64,000 nucleotides of DNA, taken from Ferrovum myxofaciens. Lineage in GTDB: Bacteria; Pseudomonadota; Gammaproteobacteria; Burkholderiales; Ferrovaceae. Made by a program: the position numbers and the translations under genes. Within the stretch, counting starts at the first letter, position 1, and every line of letters starts with the position of its first letter. Location of the stretch: contig NZ_JPOQ01000016.1 in the NCBI RefSeq assembly GCF_000735045.1, positions 1-64,000 on the forward strand, written 5' to 3'. Shown here one piece after another: positions 8,044 through 17,516 of this stretch. The notes under the pieces are model-generated. The model made no database searches and was not told the DNA's origin. It saw only the letters and a program-made list of their open reading frames with translations.

Positions 8044-9617
8044 CAGAAAATAATGAGCTTCTGGAAGGCGAAAATTCGCTTGCGAACGAGACAACGCCTG
8101 AAGTAGAAACACGCAAGTGTATTCTTCAGTTATCGAATTCAGAGGCTCGGGATTTTTTCCTTAAACCAGAGAGCTATTGTGGCTTTGATTTCCCGCCTTA
8201 CATTCAATTTGGTGACTTGATTGACGCTGTTCATAAGTTTCTCGACGGTAAGAAACTTTCTGACGTGCGAGCAAATGATCCAAGAGACTTTGACGACATT
8301 AATTACACAATACTGAACAACAAAGATGGCAAGTATGCTTGGCGCCCCTTCCAACTGATTCATCCCGCCCTGTATGTTTCATTGGTTCATCACATAACAG
8401 AAAGTAATAACTGGCAATTGGTTCAGAAGCGCTTCAATGATTTTTCCAGCAACAATAATATTCGATGCCTGAGCCTGCCTGTTGTCTCGTTGCATGAACA
8501 AAAGGACAAGGCCGAACAGGTATCCCAGTGGTGGCATGAAGTGGAACAGCGTTCCATCGAACTCTCTTTGGAGTATGACTACCTGATCGAAACCGATGTT
8601 ACTGATTGCTACGGTGCTATTTATACACATTCCATCGCGTGGGCACTGCATACAAAACCCACCGCCAAAGCCAAGGAGAACAGAAAAGATAAAAACCTTC
8701 TTGGCAACATCATTGATAATCATATTCAGGATATGCGTCACGGCCAGACAAATGGGATTCCTCAAGGATCCACATTGATGGATTTTATTGCCGAAATGGT
8801 TCTCGGCCTTTCTGATGAAGAATTATCAGTGCGGATTCATGCTGAGGATATCAACGATTACTGTATTCTGCGTTATCGGGACGATTATCGTATTTTCGTT
8901 AATAATCCGCAGGTTGGTGAGAAGATAGTCAAACTCCTTACGGAAACCATGATCGGTCTTGGGTTCAAGTTAAACCCTTCCAAAACAAAAGCCAGTAATG
9001 ATGTGATCCGTGCATCAATAAAAGCAGACAAGCTGGCTTGGGTTAGCAGAAAACAATCCGAGAAGAGCGTACAGAAACATTTGCTAATTATTCATGATCA
9101 TGCAATTCATTTTCCAAACTCAGGCAGCCTTGTTGTTGCATTGAATGACTTTTACAAGCGTCTTCTCAGAATAAAAACATTGGTTGAAAATCCAATGCCT
9201 TTAATCGCTGTCATTATTGATATTGCCTATCGCAATCCACGAACATATGCTAGTTGCGCAGCTGTCCTCAGCAAGTTAATGAGCTTCGTCTCTACGGACG
9301 AAGAAAAAGTGTCTCTCGCCAATAAAATAAAGAATAAATTTGCGAAGATTCCAAATACCGGTCATATGCAAATATGGATCCAGCGTGTTACGTTATCCAT
9401 CGATAGTGACATTTCTTTTGAAGAGCCAATATGCCAGATGGTTTCCGGAGAGAAAATCCCTCTTTGGAACAACAGTTGGATTTCTTCGGAACAATTAAAA
9501 ACCATTTTGAATAGAGCCACTGTTGTGAATAGGCAGGCTCTTGAAACAATGGAGCAAGTAATTCCAGCGAATGAAATTGAACTATTCATAACGAAAGTTC
9601 AAGGAGGCTACTACTAA
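8040..9617 (+). CDS. Reverse transcriptase, defence-associated (UG/Abi-like)
   Basis: A 525-residue reverse transcriptase. Motif A is ETDVTDCYGAIYTHS with catalytic D186, motif B is GIPQGS from G239, and motif C is YRDD at 279-282 with the second and third aspartates. A long helical region from about 340 to the end has no known domain, as in the UG/Abi group of single-gene defence reverse transcriptases. The ATG at 8040 overlaps the preceding stop, and the longer in-frame upstream extension is unlikely. The gene is visibly more AT-rich than hsdR and hsdM, which suggests separate acquisition. It is not a group II intron enzyme (no maturase or HNH region seen), and no retron RNA can fit upstream because the genes overlap. 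The exact UG class was not determined. Confidence 0.88.
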   Translation: MTENNELLEGENSLANETTPEVETRKCILQLSNSEARDFFLKPESYCGFDFPPYIQFGDLIDAVHKFLDGKKLSDVRANDPRDFDDINYTILNNKDGKYAWRPFQLIHPALYVSLVHHITESNNWQLVQKRFNDFSSNNNIRCLSLPVVSLHEQKDKAEQVSQWWHEVEQRSIELSLEYDYLIETDVTDCYGAIYTHSIAWALHTKPTAKAKENRKDKNLLGNIIDNHIQDMRHGQTNGIPQGSTLMDFIAEMVLGLSDEELSVRIHAEDINDYCILRYRDDYRIFVNNPQVGEKIVKLLTETMIGLGFKLNPSKTKASNDVIRASIKADKLAWVSRKQSEKSVQKHLLIIHDHAIHFPNSGSLVVALNDFYKRLLRIKTLVENPMPLIAVIIDIAYRNPRTYASCAAVLSKLMSFVSTDEEKVSLANKIKNKFAKIPNTGHMQIWIQRVTLSIDSDISFEEPICQMVSGEKIPLWNNSWISSEQLKTILNRATVVNRQALETMEQVIPANEIELFITKVQGGYY

Positions 9618-12600
9618 TGACCGAAAACGACCTTGAACAAGCCTGCATCGACTGGTTCCGTGATCTCAGTTGGGAGTATGCCCATGGCGAGACCATTTCT
9701 CCTGGCGGTTTTGCCCCGGAGCGTGGTCATTACAATGAGGTCGTGCTTGCGCCGCGTTTGCGCTCAGCGCTGGAGCGTCTGAATCTGGGAATCAATGCGT
9801 CCGTCCTTGACGATGCTGAGAAGAAAGTGCGTCAGTTCGCCGGTCAATCCTTGGTCGAAGCCAACCGTGACCTGTATGTGTGGTTGCGCGATGGCATTCC
9901 CGTTGAGGTGGAAGAGGATGGCCACCGTCGCCAGATCAATGTGATGGTGTTCGACTGGACCGACCCCACCCGGAACGACTGGCTGATCGTCAACCAGTTC
10001 ACGGTCAAGGGTTCCAAGACCGTGCGCCCCGACATGGTAGCCTTCGTCAATGGTCTACCGCTGGCAGTCATCGAACTGAAGAACCCAGCCGACGAGAAGG
10101 CGGATGTGTACGCCGCCTTCAACCAGATCGGCAATTACAAGAATGAGATACCGCAACTTTTCGAGCCCAATGTGGTTTGCGTGATTTCGGATGGCACCGT
10201 GGCACGCATGGGGTCGATTTCCGCCGACTCCGAGCGTTTCATGCCTTGGCGCGCCGCCAATGGTATTGACCACCCAGAGCAGCATCTGGAACTTGAAGTG
10301 CTGGTCAAGGGACTGTTCGACAAACAAACCTTCCTGACCTACTTCCACCATTTCATTGCGTTCCAAACGAGCGGCGCTGGCACATTCAAGGTGATTGCAG
10401 GTTACCACCAATACCACGGTGTGCTGAGGGGCGTGGAACGGGCACTGAATTCCATCCAGCATCGCCACGATGGCAAGGGTGGCGTGATGTGGTTTACCCA
10501 GGGTTCTGGCAAAAGCCTGCTGGCGGTGTTCTATGTGGGGATGCTGCGCGAACGCCCCGAACTGGAGAACCCGACCATCGTGGTGGTAACGGACCGTAAG
10601 GATCTCGACGGCCAACTGTTCGAAACATTCGCTTCGTGCCGTATCCCGCTACGCACCACACCTGTCCAAGCCAATGACCGGGCAGAGTTGAAGAAACTTC
10701 TATCCGAGCAGGTGGCAGGCGGGATCTTTTTCACGACCATTCAGAAATTTTCCCCGGAAAAAGGACTGGATACGGTGGAGCAACTATCCAGTCGCTCCAA
10801 CATCATCGTCATTTGTGACGAGGCCCACCGCACCCAATACGGATTCAAGAGCGATCTCGACAAGAAAGGGGAGAAATACCGTTACGGCCTGGCGAAATAC
10901 ATGCACGATGCTCTACCCAATGCCTTGTACCTTGGCTTGACGGGCACGCCGATTTCCGAGAATGACCGCGATACTGAGGCCGTTTTTGGAACCTATGTGG
11001 ACATTTACGATGTGCTTGCGTCCCAGCAGGACGGAACCACGGTTCCCATTCATTATGAACAGCGGATTATCGATCTGGCCGTCAACCAGGCCGAACTGGG
11101 TTCCCTGGATGAAGAACTGGAAGAACTGCTGGAGGATGACCCTGAAGAACAGAACAGCAGGACCATTTCCGCGCTGTCTCGCCTGGAGTCCATCGCCATG
11201 GCCGATGGCCGTTTGGAGAAATTGGCTGAAGATCTGGTGAAGCATTGGGATGAACGTCTTGAGGCCATTGATGGCAAGGGCATGATCGTTGCGATCAGTC
11301 GCAGAGCTGCTGTGGCGTTTTACGACGAGATTATCAAATGCCGACCAGAATGGCACGCCAAGGACATCGACAAAGGGGGTATCAAGGTGGTAATGACCAG
11401 CCCGGCTTCCGATCCATCAGCCTTACGCGTCCACGCCACCACGCCGCAGGAAAAGAAGTTGCTGGAAAAACGCATCAAGGACCCAGACGATCCCCTCAAG
11501 TTGGTCATTGTGCGTGATATGTGGCTCACTGGATTTGATGCCCCCTGCCTGCATACCCTGTATGTGGACAAACCCATGCGTGGCCAAGGGTTGATGCAGG
11601 CGGTGGCTCGCGTGAACCGTGTATGGAAGGATAAACCCGGCGGACTGGTGGTGGATTACATCGGGATTGGGGAAGAACTAAAAGCAGCCATTGCCCAGTA
11701 CACACGGGCTCGCGGTGGCGAGAATCGGGGGGAACCGGTGGAATTCATTGAGGAAGCTCTGACCATCCTCAAGGAAACGATTGCTATCATCCGTGACATG
11801 CTTCATGGTGTGGATCTGACGGGGATTGCCACTGATGCGAAACGAGCCTTGGTGGCATTGCCGATTGCCATGAACCACCTCGTCAAACTCAATCAGAAGC
11901 CCGATACGGCAGGAAAAGACGAGAAGCCGCCTGGGGTCAAACGATTCCTGGATCAGGTTACCAAGCTCTCCAAGGCACAGGCGCTGGCCGGAACGCACCG
12001 GGATGCACTGGCGCTGCGCAACGAAATCGCCTTCTATCAGGCGGTGAAGGCAGGCTTGGTAAAATTTACTAGCGTCGGAGTCGGCAAGAGCAAGGTCGAG
12101 AAAGAAGCCGCCATGCGGCAGATCGTCGCCAAAGGCGTGCTGGTCAATGGAGTAACAGATCTCTACAAAACTCTCGGCATCGAGAAACCGGACATCAGCG
12201 TATTGGATGAGATATTTCTGGCCAAATTGGCCGAGATTCCACAGAAGAATCTCGCCGCCGAATTGCTCCAACGCCTCATCAATGACGAAATTCAGTCCAG
12301 AGGCCGCCGCAACACCACTCAGGCCCAGAAATTCAGCAAGAAATTGACCGATGCTATCCAGAAATATACGAACCGGGGCTTGACCTCGGCGCAAGTCATC
12401 GAAGAACTGATCAAACTTGCCCAAGAAATTGCTGCTGACAAACCACCACCCGGTATGACAGAGGATGAATTTGCTTTCTACGAGGCGTTGCGCGAAAACG
12501 AGAGCGCCGTTCGGGAAATGGGTGACCCGATCCTAAAGGCACTGGCGCATGAATTGACTGACAAACTCCGTAAATCGGCCACCATAGACTGGCAGAAACG

Positions 12601-12748
12601 GGAAACTGCCCGCGCGCGGATGCGCTTGCTGGTGAAGGTGCTGCTGACAAAATACAAATACCCCCCGGACAAGCAGCCCGATGCTGTGGAAAAAGTGATA
12701 GCTCAGGCCGAACTGTATGCTGACCTGTGGGCCGTTGAGGGTGCTTGA
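9617..12748 (+). CDS. hsdR: Type I restriction endonuclease subunit R
   Basis: HsdR, 1043 residues, is the ATP-dependent translocase and nuclease of the type I system. The N-terminal nuclease core has D139 (RPDM) and E153-L-K155 (IELK). The helicase motor has Walker A TQGSGKS at 294-300 and the DEAH box at 401-404, followed by GLTGTP. Later RecA-like motifs include RDMWLTGFDAPCLHTLY and a QAVARVNR motif VI. The C-terminal helical part, which contacts HsdM, is complete. Start and preceding stop overlap as TAATG. All catalytic elements are present, so restriction should be functional given HsdM and HsdS. Confidence 0.97.
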   Translation: MTENDLEQACIDWFRDLSWEYAHGETISPGGFAPERGHYNEVVLAPRLRSALERLNLGINASVLDDAEKKVRQFAGQSLVEANRDLYVWLRDGIPVEVEEDGHRRQINVMVFDWTDPTRNDWLIVNQFTVKGSKTVRPDMVAFVNGLPLAVIELKNPADEKADVYAAFNQIGNYKNEIPQLFEPNVVCVISDGTVARMGSISADSERFMPWRAANGIDHPEQHLELEVLVKGLFDKQTFLTYFHHFIAFQTSGAGTFKVIAGYHQYHGVLRGVERALNSIQHRHDGKGGVMWFTQGSGKSLLAVFYVGMLRERPELENPTIVVVTDRKDLDGQLFETFASCRIPLRTTPVQANDRAELKKLLSEQVAGGIFFTTIQKFSPEKGLDTVEQLSSRSNIIVICDEAHRTQYGFKSDLDKKGEKYRYGLAKYMHDALPNALYLGLTGTPISENDRDTEAVFGTYVDIYDVLASQQDGTTVPIHYEQRIIDLAVNQAELGSLDEELEELLEDDPEEQNSRTISALSRLESIAMADGRLEKLAEDLVKHWDERLEAIDGKGMIVAISRRAAVAFYDEIIKCRPEWHAKDIDKGGIKVVMTSPASDPSALRVHATTPQEKKLLEKRIKDPDDPLKLVIVRDMWLTGFDAPCLHTLYVDKPMRGQGLMQAVARVNRVWKDKPGGLVVDYIGIGEELKAAIAQYTRARGGENRGEPVEFIEEALTILKETIAIIRDMLHGVDLTGIATDAKRALVALPIAMNHLVKLNQKPDTAGKDEKPPGVKRFLDQVTKLSKAQALAGTHRDALALRNEIAFYQAVKAGLVKFTSVGVGKSKVEKEAAMRQIVAKGVLVNGVTDLYKTLGIEKPDISVLDEIFLAKLAEIPQKNLAAELLQRLINDEIQSRGRRNTTQAQKFSKKLTDAIQKYTNRGLTSAQVIEELIKLAQEIAADKPPPGMTEDEFAFYEALRENESAVREMGDPILKALAHELTDKLRKSATIDWQKRETARARMRLLVKVLLTKYKYPPDKQPDAVEKVIAQAELYADLWAVEGA

Positions 12749-13384
12749 TTGGCATGCCGATCCTGAGTTAGAACTGGGTACCCGATCAACCCCAAATGAT
12801 CGCAGTACCACGGATTCCAGAGACGGGTATGTCGCGACGATCATCAAACAGGATAGTGAGTTGCGGCTGGCGCAGGTCTATTCCTAACTGGCGGCGAACC
12901 GTCTGGCACAGTTTCTTGGACTGCCTGTCAATTCTAATTTTTGTGCAATTCGTCTCCGGAAATGCATAAGTTCTTCAACTTGGAATGTGGAATTATTTGG
13001 ATCAGCTTGCCAGTTGTAAGCGAAGTAATCGGGCCTAAACTGCAAACCGCCCATAGTGAGGCAAAAACGGAGCGGTCATTAGAGCCATCCTGAGCTGCCT
13101 GAAAACTTCCCCACTTTTGGGTAGTTGGCATTTCCACAATGAGTCCAACAGGCACAGTCCACTGCCATCAACACCCTCGTCCTGTTGATGCCGGATTATT
13201 TTGTAGCCGTTGTTGGTAAATTTGCGAATACGGGGGCAAAACGGTGCCAGCAAAAATGAGCAAAAAAACATGCGAAAGAGAAAAATGGAGCCAAAACGGT
13301 GCCACTGGATTGGCAGAAAGTCTTGGAATCGGCTTAATTGAAGTTACTTCATAACTAAAAATTTGTTTATTTTCAATGTATTGG
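12749..13384. other. Gene-free stretch with mobile-element-like repeats
   Basis: No supported gene lies between hsdR and tRNA-Asn. An inverted repeat GATTGGCATGCCGATC follows the hsdR stop but has no T-run. A short minus-strand frame at 12934-13155 has no ribosome binding site or recognisable domain. Near the tRNA end two copies of an AAAACGGTGCCA motif occur (see the repeat entry). The stretch reads like decayed mobile DNA at the edge of the island. Confidence 0.55.
13236..13305. repeat. Two direct copies of CAAAACGGTGCCA
   Basis: The motif GCAAAACGGTGCCAGC (from about 13237) recurs as GCCAAAACGGTGCCACT (from about 13291), about 54 bases apart and in the same orientation. Read on the minus strand each is TGGCACCGTTTTG. 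Such short repeats are typical of multiple transposase-binding sites at the tips of IS21-like elements, so this may be an IS end without its genes. The assignment is an inference. Confidence 0.4.
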
Positions 13385-13460
13385 TGGCTCCCCGACCAGG
13401 GCTCGAACCTGGGACCTGCGGATTAACAGTCCGTCGCTCTACCGACTGAGCTATCAGGGA
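13385..13460 (-). tRNA. tRNA-Asn (GTT)
   Basis: A 76-nucleotide tRNA with encoded CCA. The acceptor stem TCCCTGA pairs with TCGGGGA. The D-loop is AGCTCAGTCGGTAGAGC, the anticodon loop is CTGTTAA with anticodon GTT, and the T-arm is GGTTCGAGCC. It marks the end of the accessory region, which lies on the side of its 3' end, the usual side for integration into tRNA genes. Confidence 0.97.
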
Positions 13461-13526
13461 ACAATCAAGACCCGAATTCTATCAGGAACACGTGAGCATG
13501 ACAAGTCCCAAGCCAATGAACATCGT

Positions 13527-15179
13527 TCAGTTGGAATCATCCCGAGCGACGGCATCGACCTGATACTGACTACCTGAAGACGTCATCAACACATCGATGT
13601 TATCTCCATTGCCAAATCCCGATGGCAAGGAAACCCCACTTCCGAGTGTCAGGGGAAGCCCATTTAAATTGAAACTGCTTCCACCTGCGGAATAGTTATA
13701 CAGGACCCCGCTAATTTCGAGGGTACCTGAGGAAAGATTGGGATTTGTGATATTCCAGAAACTGACCCCGTAAGCCGATAAGGTTTGTGGAGAGAGCGCG
13801 GTGGCTTCCACTTCCACTAGAGCGCCATTGACCAAATTGGCGACAGTCCCATTGCCAAAGGAAGCACTGGTGGACAATGTCACTTGCTGGGAAGAACCAC
13901 TAAGGAGGGTGAGGGTGAACGTTCCTTGAGAAGGGTTGTATTGACCGACCTTCCCCAGATAGTCCACCACCTCATTAGCAGGAGGGCCAGGATAAACCGT
14001 AATGGAACTCGCCAGGACCATGTTCCCTTGAAGGGTTCCCTGTACAGCGATATAACCATTTTTTTGCAAAGCAGATAACGGGGCGGAGGCGCCATTGGCA
14101 AAAGTGAGTACCGTGCCACTGTTCGTAATGATCGGAGTCCCGCGAATGACAAAATTCCCCGTTGATACAAATTCACTGATGGTTCCGGACAAGGTGGCAG
14201 GAGTCTGAATATAAGGATTCAGCGTTTGTACAGAAACTTCACCTGTCGTGGAATCGATGACCCCCTTGAGCGTAACGTACTGACCTGCGGTTACTCCCCC
14301 CTGATGGATACCATTGACCAGAACTCCGTCCACCTGAAACTGGTTTCCCTGCACGGCCGACACCAGACCAGACAGCGTGATATTCCCATTCATGCCTGGC
14401 AAGAGTGTGCTGACCTGAACGGAGCCAGCAACTAATGGCGTAGTTCCAGAGGGCGTCTGACTCCAGATGTTAACCCACTGCCCATTCTTGAGCGCTCCTG
14501 TACCCAGTGTTTGATTTGAAAATGGGCTGAAGAACTGGGTACTGGCATTGAAAGAAAACGGAATTCCATTAACTGTGAAAGTATGCTGGGAAGGATTCCA
14601 TTGGGTCAAAGCACCGCTGACCCGGGTGATGGAAAGGTTACTGGGCATCAACTTGATCAGCGTGGCCTGAACAAAAGGAATTCCAGAGGAACTCGTGCCC
14701 GGAACGCCATGCACTTGCACCATATCATTGAGTTGAATGGCACCCATGCCCGCATACCCGATGAAAAAGGTATTCGGCAGGGAAGACGTAGTAGAATTCA
14801 CAACGACTTCCATGCCATTGACGACCAAGGTGCCTGACGTAGGATTGACGCTCGTCACCACCCCCACCAACGCCGGGTTGATCCACACCGAAGTCGGATT
14901 TCCCTGGGCATCGGTTTGAATGTTCAGTTGTCCACCCAAAGGGACTTTCATGGCAGTGACAGAGACACTGGGTTGGGTGGTTGATTCTGCATCGTAGCGC
15001 GGGGTAGCGCTATTGTAGGCGATTCCATCCATCACCAGACTGCCAAACCCGGTGACCGTACCGGTAACCACTCCAGTTCCCCCCGTCCCTACCCCGCCAG
15101 CCAACTGTGTCCCACCACCACAGGAACTCAGGAGGGGAATCAAAAAGAGTAGTCCTCTCTTGTTCAGTATACCGCTCAA
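13527..15179 (-). CDS. DUF5666-like repeat lipoprotein
   Basis: A secreted lipoprotein of about 550 residues. The chosen TTG start at 15179 gives a hydrophobic signal, GLLFLIPLLSSC, with a lipobox cysteine followed by GGG. An AGGA sequence lies nine bases upstream, and the start is after the end of the preceding gene. The mature part consists of repeated beta-rich units of about 60-70 residues, with recurring patterns such as 'G-x-V-x-G-x(n)-F-x-V-NG', as in DUF5666 proteins. The composition is rich in Gly, Ser, Thr and Asn with no catalytic motif. The protein is probably anchored in the outer membrane. The neighbouring DUF6502-like gene starts upstream on the same strand and the two are likely co-transcribed. 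Function is unknown. Confidence 0.75.
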   Translation of the reverse strand: MSGILNKRGLLFLIPLLSSCGGGTQLAGGVGTGGTGVVTGTVTGFGSLVMDGIAYNSATPRYDAESTTQPSVSVTAMKVPLGGQLNIQTDAQGNPTSVWINPALVGVVTSVNPTSGTLVVNGMEVVVNSTTSSLPNTFFIGYAGMGAIQLNDMVQVHGVPGTSSSGIPFVQATLIKLMPSNLSITRVSGALTQWNPSQHTFTVNGIPFSFNASTQFFSPFSNQTLGTGALKNGQWVNIWSQTPSGTTPLVAGSVQVSTLLPGMNGNITLSGLVSAVQGNQFQVDGVLVNGIHQGGVTAGQYVTLKGVIDSTTGEVSVQTLNPYIQTPATLSGTISEFVSTGNFVIRGTPIITNSGTVLTFANGASAPLSALQKNGYIAVQGTLQGNMVLASSITVYPGPPANEVVDYLGKVGQYNPSQGTFTLTLLSGSSQQVTLSTSASFGNGTVANLVNGALVEVEATALSPQTLSAYGVSFWNITNPNLSSGTLEISGVLYNYSAGGSSFNLNGLPLTLGSGVSLPSGFGNGDNIDVLMTSSGSQYQVDAVARDDSN

Positions 15180-15219
15180 GATTACAGATCCTGAAACTGG
15201 AAAGAAAGCATGGAAGGAC

Positions 15220-16122
15220 TCACTGAGAAGGGGTACTGCCCAGAACCTTGTCTTCTTGAATGGAGGGTGACTCCGACAAGAGGGCATCCCAGAAATAGGA
15301 TCCAAAACGGATTCGGTGCAGGGCCCTCGGATCATTTCGTTCTTGCTCGTAGAGCAGGCTGCTTTCGCGGATTATTTCGCTGCGCATCTGGGACCAGAGT
15401 TTTTGAGACAGTTGGGCAAGTTTGACCACGGATTCAGGTGTCAGTCCGCTGACGAAGACGCTTTGCTCCAGACGAGGCTCGTGACCTTTGATATTACTGA
15501 CGGCGGCAGACACATGATCCCCCAGGTTTCCAGAAAATAATTCCATGAGTTCGACGGAACCCGCGGGAGGTATAAATCCCCGTGGAGAAGGAATGACCCA
15601 GTCTTGTCCCTGTTTTTTCTTGATGGTCACCAATCCCAGACGAACCAGTTCAGAAAGCACTGTGTAGGGATGGACGTCTTGAGTAATCTGACGCACCAGC
15701 GTTTCAAAGGAAACTTCATCTCCAATTCGTAACAAGGATTTAGGATTTTTGAAGCGATCGCGATAAAGTGGATTTTGTATCCAGTGAGAGAATACTTGAC
15801 TACTCAAGGAAACTTTCCGCGCAATTCTATCCCCCATGCCATTTTCACGCCAATAACGCACATCCTTGCGATGAACCCCGCTCAGCAAACTCAGAGCAGA
15901 GTCCGTATCCTTGCAATGGGCTTCATTGAGTTCGCTTTGAGCCTGTTCAATAAAGGTTTGCTTGAGTACGGCAGTAAAACGCACATAATCTACCCCGCAG
16001 GACAGGAGCAAGCGTATCATTGGAGCCATGATATGGGTCACAGCCTCCAGTGTGTCCTCGGCAGCAGGAAGCGTAGCGCTGGACTGGCTTGGAGTGGGAA
16101 GTTGACGCGGTGGTCTGCCCAT
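15220..16122 (-). CDS. DUF6502-like protein
   Basis: A 300-residue soluble protein resembling the DUF6502 family. The N-terminal third has a winged-helix-like character around SGVHRKDVRYWRE (about 82-94), suggestive of nucleic-acid binding. The rest is helical and ends in a basic region. No signal peptide or membrane segment is seen. It lies 41 bases upstream of the DUF5666-like lipoprotein start, a pairing I recall from other Betaproteobacteria, and is divergent from the DUF4010 gene. A regulatory role for the lipoprotein is possible but unproven. Confidence 0.7.
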   Translation of the reverse strand: MGRPPRQLPTPSQSSATLPAAEDTLEAVTHIMAPMIRLLLSCGVDYVRFTAVLKQTFIEQAQSELNEAHCKDTDSALSLLSGVHRKDVRYWRENGMGDRIARKVSLSSQVFSHWIQNPLYRDRFKNPKSLLRIGDEVSFETLVRQITQDVHPYTVLSELVRLGLVTIKKKQGQDWVIPSPRGFIPPAGSVELMELFSGNLGDHVSAAVSNIKGHEPRLEQSVFVSGLTPESVVKLAQLSQKLWSQMRSEIIRESSLLYEQERNDPRALHRIRFGSYFWDALLSESPSIQEDKVLGSTPSQ

Positions 16123-16215
16123 GGCGATGAATTAGTTCAGTTAGGGTGGTTTTTGGTTTGTCAATGTTCACTATTTAGCATTTTAACAGATTCCCAACGT
16201 TTGTCATTTCAGAGC

Positions 16216-17502
16216 ATGTCCCAACTCCATCTGTTCCTTCTTGAATTGTCCTCTCAACTTGGCACCCGTTTCTTGCTGGTGGTCTGTCTTGGGTTTTTAA
16301 CAGGACTGGAATTTCGTGAGTACCTTCTCACGCGCCACCTGGAACATCCGCTGGCCATTGGTTCATCCCGTACCTATGCATTTATCTCGGCCTTGGGATT
16401 TATTCTCTATAACCTGAACCCGGTAGGTCTGCTCTATCTCGGGGGCATGTTGTTTCTGATCACATTATTTGTGCAGTTTTATCATCATAAATTGCAGGTA
16501 GGTCAGAAAGGTATCCATCAATTCCTGATTGGCATGCTGGTGTATACCTACGGACCGAGTGCTCAATTATTTCCACTCTGGTTTCTGATCCTGCTTTTTG
16601 TCACCGTAGTCCTGGTGTTGGGTGCCCGACCCTTGACCCATCATTTGATTGCGACCATGGATCGCCTGGAATTGCTGACCTTATCCAAGTTCCTGCTACT
16701 TTCCGCAGTGATCCTCCCGCTTCTGCCCAAGGAATACCCGTTCAAAAACTTACCCCTCACACCATTTTCGGTATGGATGGCGGTTGTCGTGATTTCCGCC
16801 ATTTCCTATGCCGGTTATCTGTTACGTCGCTATGTGTTCAAAGGAAGCGGTTATCTGGTAACTGGACTGCTCGGAGGAATCTACTCCAGCACAGCCACCA
16901 TTGTGGTCCTGGCTCGGTCCTCCGCCCCACCCTCTGCCCCTCTCGCTCAGATCCATGGGGGCATTCTGGGTGCTGTGGGCATGATGTACGTCCGATTGTT
17001 ACTATTGGTTATCGTAATGGCTCCCATGCTGCTTCGTTACTGTGCCTTGCCGCTTCTGGGAGGAGGCATGATCGCCCTGGGTCTTGCTTGGCTCAGTCAA
17101 CATAAAACAGACAAGAAGATCCCCGATACCCTGGACAATATATCCAACAGCAATCCTCTGGCACTGCGTACGGCATTGCTCTTTGCCCTTCTATTCGTGC
17201 TCATGACTGCCTTGACCCATTTCATCCTGCAGGACTTTGGCTCGGGAGGCATAGAAATTTTGGCTCTGGTGATTGGTTTTACTGACATTAATCCATTCAT
17301 CATGTCGTTGCTCAACGATTCCCGCCATGACCTGTCCCTCGCGCAGAGTGCGGGCGCATTGATCATGGCAGCGGGAAGCAATATCGTATTGGAGAGCGGT
17401 TATACCCTGATTTTGGGGAACCACGCGCGCAATCGGGGGATTTTTCTGAAACTATTGGGACTGGGAAGCGCAACCTTGCTCTTCGGGTTGGGAATGTTCT
17501 GA
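16216..17502 (+). CDS. MgtC/SapB-DUF4010 family membrane protein
   Basis: A 428-residue inner-membrane protein with about ten to twelve hydrophobic helices. The N-terminal third resembles MgtC/SapB (GFLTGLEFREYLL and RTYAFISALGF). The C-terminal two thirds match DUF4010, with GLLGGIYSSTATIVVLAR (about 218-235) and a closing FTDINPFIMSLL segment. The ATG at 16216 is used because the longer in-frame extension would run through the divergent DUF6502 gene. The substrate is unknown. Mg2+ homeostasis has been suggested for MgtC relatives but cannot be inferred here. It converges on the GH57 gene with 14 bases between stops. Confidence 0.85.
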   Translation: MSQLHLFLLELSSQLGTRFLLVVCLGFLTGLEFREYLLTRHLEHPLAIGSSRTYAFISALGFILYNLNPVGLLYLGGMLFLITLFVQFYHHKLQVGQKGIHQFLIGMLVYTYGPSAQLFPLWFLILLFVTVVLVLGARPLTHHLIATMDRLELLTLSKFLLLSAVILPLLPKEYPFKNLPLTPFSVWMAVVVISAISYAGYLLRRYVFKGSGYLVTGLLGGIYSSTATIVVLARSSAPPSAPLAQIHGGILGAVGMMYVRLLLLVIVMAPMLLRYCALPLLGGGMIALGLAWLSQHKTDKKIPDTLDNISNSNPLALRTALLFALLFVLMTALTHFILQDFGSGGIEILALVIGFTDINPFIMSLLNDSRHDLSLAQSAGALIMAAGSNIVLESGYTLILGNHARNRGIFLKLLGLGSATLLFGLGMF

Positions 17503-17516
17503 GAAATTGACACGTT

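Noticed and set aside
8040-9617. Retron interpretation of the reverse transcriptase
   Set aside because: The gene overlaps the preceding coding sequence, so there is no room for a retron RNA directly upstream, and no separate partner effector of a retron type is adjacent.
12747-12765. GATTGGCATGCCGATC hairpin as hsdR terminator
   Set aside because: A stem is present but no T-run follows, so an intrinsic terminator is not supported.
12934-13155. Minus-strand open reading frame of 73 codons
   Set aside because: It has no ribosome binding site, no known domain and biased composition. It lies in a repeat-containing spacer.
15180-15335. Longer start of the DUF5666-like lipoprotein
   Set aside because: It would run through the end of the DUF6502 gene and hide the signal peptide inside the protein.
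15775-16215. Longer start of the DUF4010 membrane protein
   Set aside because: The extension lies fully within the divergent DUF6502 gene and is not hydrophobic.
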